From assembly GCA_002066995.1 (NCBI GenBank), contig MWTC01000013.1, forward strand, positions 1 to 64,000: a stretch of 64,000 nt of DNA, in the 5' to 3' direction. This stretch comes from Sphingobacteriales bacterium UTBCD1. Its GTDB lineage: Bacteria; Bacteroidota; Bacteroidia; Chitinophagales; Chitinophagaceae. Under the pieces are notes generated by a model, which did no database searches, had not been told where the DNA came from, and worked only from the letters and a program-made list of their open reading frames with translations. The position numbers and the translations under genes are program-made. Shown piece by piece: positions 62,995-64,000 of this stretch (positions within the stretch are counted from its first letter, which is position 1; every line of letters begins with the position of its first letter).

Positions 62995-64000
62995 TTAAGC
63001 ATCCATTTCTCCCGCTATCAGGTTCAGGCTACTCATGGTAATGATCGCATCACTCAGCATACTTCCTTTGATCAGTTCTTCATAAGCCTGGTAATAAATA
63101 AAACAAGGCCTCCGGAAATGCAACCGGTAAGGCGTTCTGCCTCCGTCACTGATCAGATAGAATCCCAATTCCCCGTTTCCAGCTTCCACTGAATGATATA
63201 CTTCACCCACCGGCATATTGATCTCTCCCATGATGATTTTGAAATGCCAGATCATAGGTTCCATCCGGGTATATACCAGTTCTTTCGGCGGCAGATAGTA
63301 TTCAGGAGCATCCGCGTGATACACTTCTGCCTCTGCTCCTTTAAATTCCTGAACTTTTTGATATGCCTGCTCAATGATGCGGAGGCTTTGCCACATTTCC
63401 TGGTTGCGCACCAGCCAGCGGTCGTAATTATCTCCTGTTGTTCCCACCGGGATAGAAAAATCAAAATCCTCATAACTGCTGTAAGGAGCATGCACCCTCA
63501 CATCATAATCCACTCCCGCAGCACGAAGGTTAGGCCCGGTGAATCCGTAATTCAATGCTCTTTCTGCACTAATGGCTCCGGTTCCCATGGTGCGCTCCAT
63601 GAAAATGCGGTTGCGCTGAAAAAGGTTTTCAAATTCTTTCAATACTCCCGGATATTCTTTGAGAAATTTTTCCAGTTTCTGAAAGGCAATGTCATTGAAG
63701 TTTCGTTCAAACCCTCCTATTCTTCCGATGTTGGTGGTCAACCGTGCCCCGCAAACCTCTTCATAAATTTCATAGATCAGTTCCCGGTATTGCATCACAT
63801 ACAAAAAACCGGTGTAAGCTCCCGCATCCACACCAACGATAGAATTGCAAATAAGATGATCGGAAATTCTGGCCAGCTCCATAATGATCACACGCAGATA
63901 GTCCACACGTTTGGGAATTTTTAATCCCAAAAGTTTTTCGCAGGTCATGTGCCAGCCCATATTGTTGAGCGGAGGAGAACAGTAATTCAAACGGTCAGTC
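62995..64000 (-). CDS. nuoD: NADH-quinone oxidoreductase subunit D, partial (N-terminus beyond window)
   Basis: The frame is open through base 64000 (TDRLNYCSPPLNNMGWHMTCEKLLG), so the first part of the protein is missing; 335 codons remain. Present are ARISDHLICNSIVGVDAGAYTGF, the RIGGFERNF loop, the TGPNLRAAGVDYDVR segment, VGEVYHSVEAGNGELGFYLISDGG and the C-terminal MSSLNLIAGEMDA, which line the quinone-reduction site next to cluster N2. No start codon near 63990 is real. Confidence 0.95.
   Translation of the reverse strand, partial: TDRLNYCSPPLNNMGWHMTCEKLLGLKIPKRVDYLRVIIMELARISDHLICNSIVGVDAGAYTGFLYVMQYRELIYEIYEEVCGARLTTNIGRIGGFERNFNDIAFQKLEKFLKEYPGVLKEFENLFQRNRIFMERTMGTGAISAERALNYGFTGPNLRAAGVDYDVRVHAPYSSYEDFDFSIPVGTTGDNYDRWLVRNQEMWQSLRIIEQAYQKVQEFKGAEAEVYHADAPEYYLPPKELVYTRMEPMIWHFKIIMGEINMPVGEVYHSVEAGNGELGFYLISDGGRTPYRLHFRRPCFIYYQAYEELIKGSMLSDAIITMSSLNLIAGEMDA

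Noticed and set aside
63193-63924. 243-codon plus-strand ORF
   Set aside because: Antisense to nuoD, with His/Phe-rich shadow composition.

Overview
The window comes from a member of the Bacteroidota and looks most like the Chitinophagaceae/Sphingobacteriales side of the phylum; this placement is inferred from gene content, not from a search. The clues are type IX secretion system (T9SS) cargo (SprB-repeat and PKD-repeat giants with gliding-type C-terminal domains, PorP/SprF partners, a type A sorting domain), paired ExbD proteins with a TonB paralog, a short NuoG, several TTG starts and promoter candidates of the Bacteroidota form TTTG-N19-21-TAnnTTTG. No rRNA, tRNA or CRISPR array was recognised.

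Layout. 1-7971: two adjacent minus-strand surface-protein genes, one a frame of at least 2260 codons running off the left edge, the other a glycine-rich protein that ends inside an SprB repeat. Both begin with the same 70-residue extension ahead of the signal peptide. 7972-11115: a repeat-rich accessory zone with two blocks of a hairpin-forming repeat around an orphan tail-anchored ORF and a small GIY-YIG nuclease gene. 11285-15901: housekeeping and conserved genes (zinc-ribbon coiled coil, Nif3-like, YitT-like, DinB-like, lipoprotein). 16061-22155: a 15-PKD-repeat type B T9SS cargo with its PorP/SprF partner and a minimal type A sorting-domain protein. 22194-33906: rRNA methyltransferase, grpE-dnaJ, VWA protein, hpt, glucosaminidase/LysM, O-methyltransferase, Na+/solute symporter, LOG-family protein, beta-barrel, GlcD-like oxidase. 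33986-38654: a second T9SS cargo plus PorP/SprF pair. 38697-47106: recG, a small carboxypeptidase-regulatory-like protein, GT2 glycosyltransferase, WecA/MraY-like transferase, lipoprotein, a second TonB, mnmE. 47197-50341: exbB-exbD-exbD-tonB, ending in a clear terminator. 50549-51826: MacB/FtsX-type permease. 51892-64000: the respiratory complex I operon, nuoD (cut by the right edge) to nuoN on the minus strand, interrupted between nuoF and nuoG by a four-helix-bundle (S23-like) cassette bounded by a 17-bp exact inverted repeat and carrying an in-frame TGA where the family has tryptophan.

How it fits together. Complex I supplies the proton gradient; ExbB/ExbD/TonB passes proton-motive energy to outer-membrane receptors; T9SS exports the large PKD/SprB cargo, with PorP/SprF proteins as likely dedicated outer-membrane partners. 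The least explained parts are the shared 70-residue pre-signal extension, the GIY-YIG gene embedded in a repeat cluster, and the four-helix-bundle cassette in the nuo operon.
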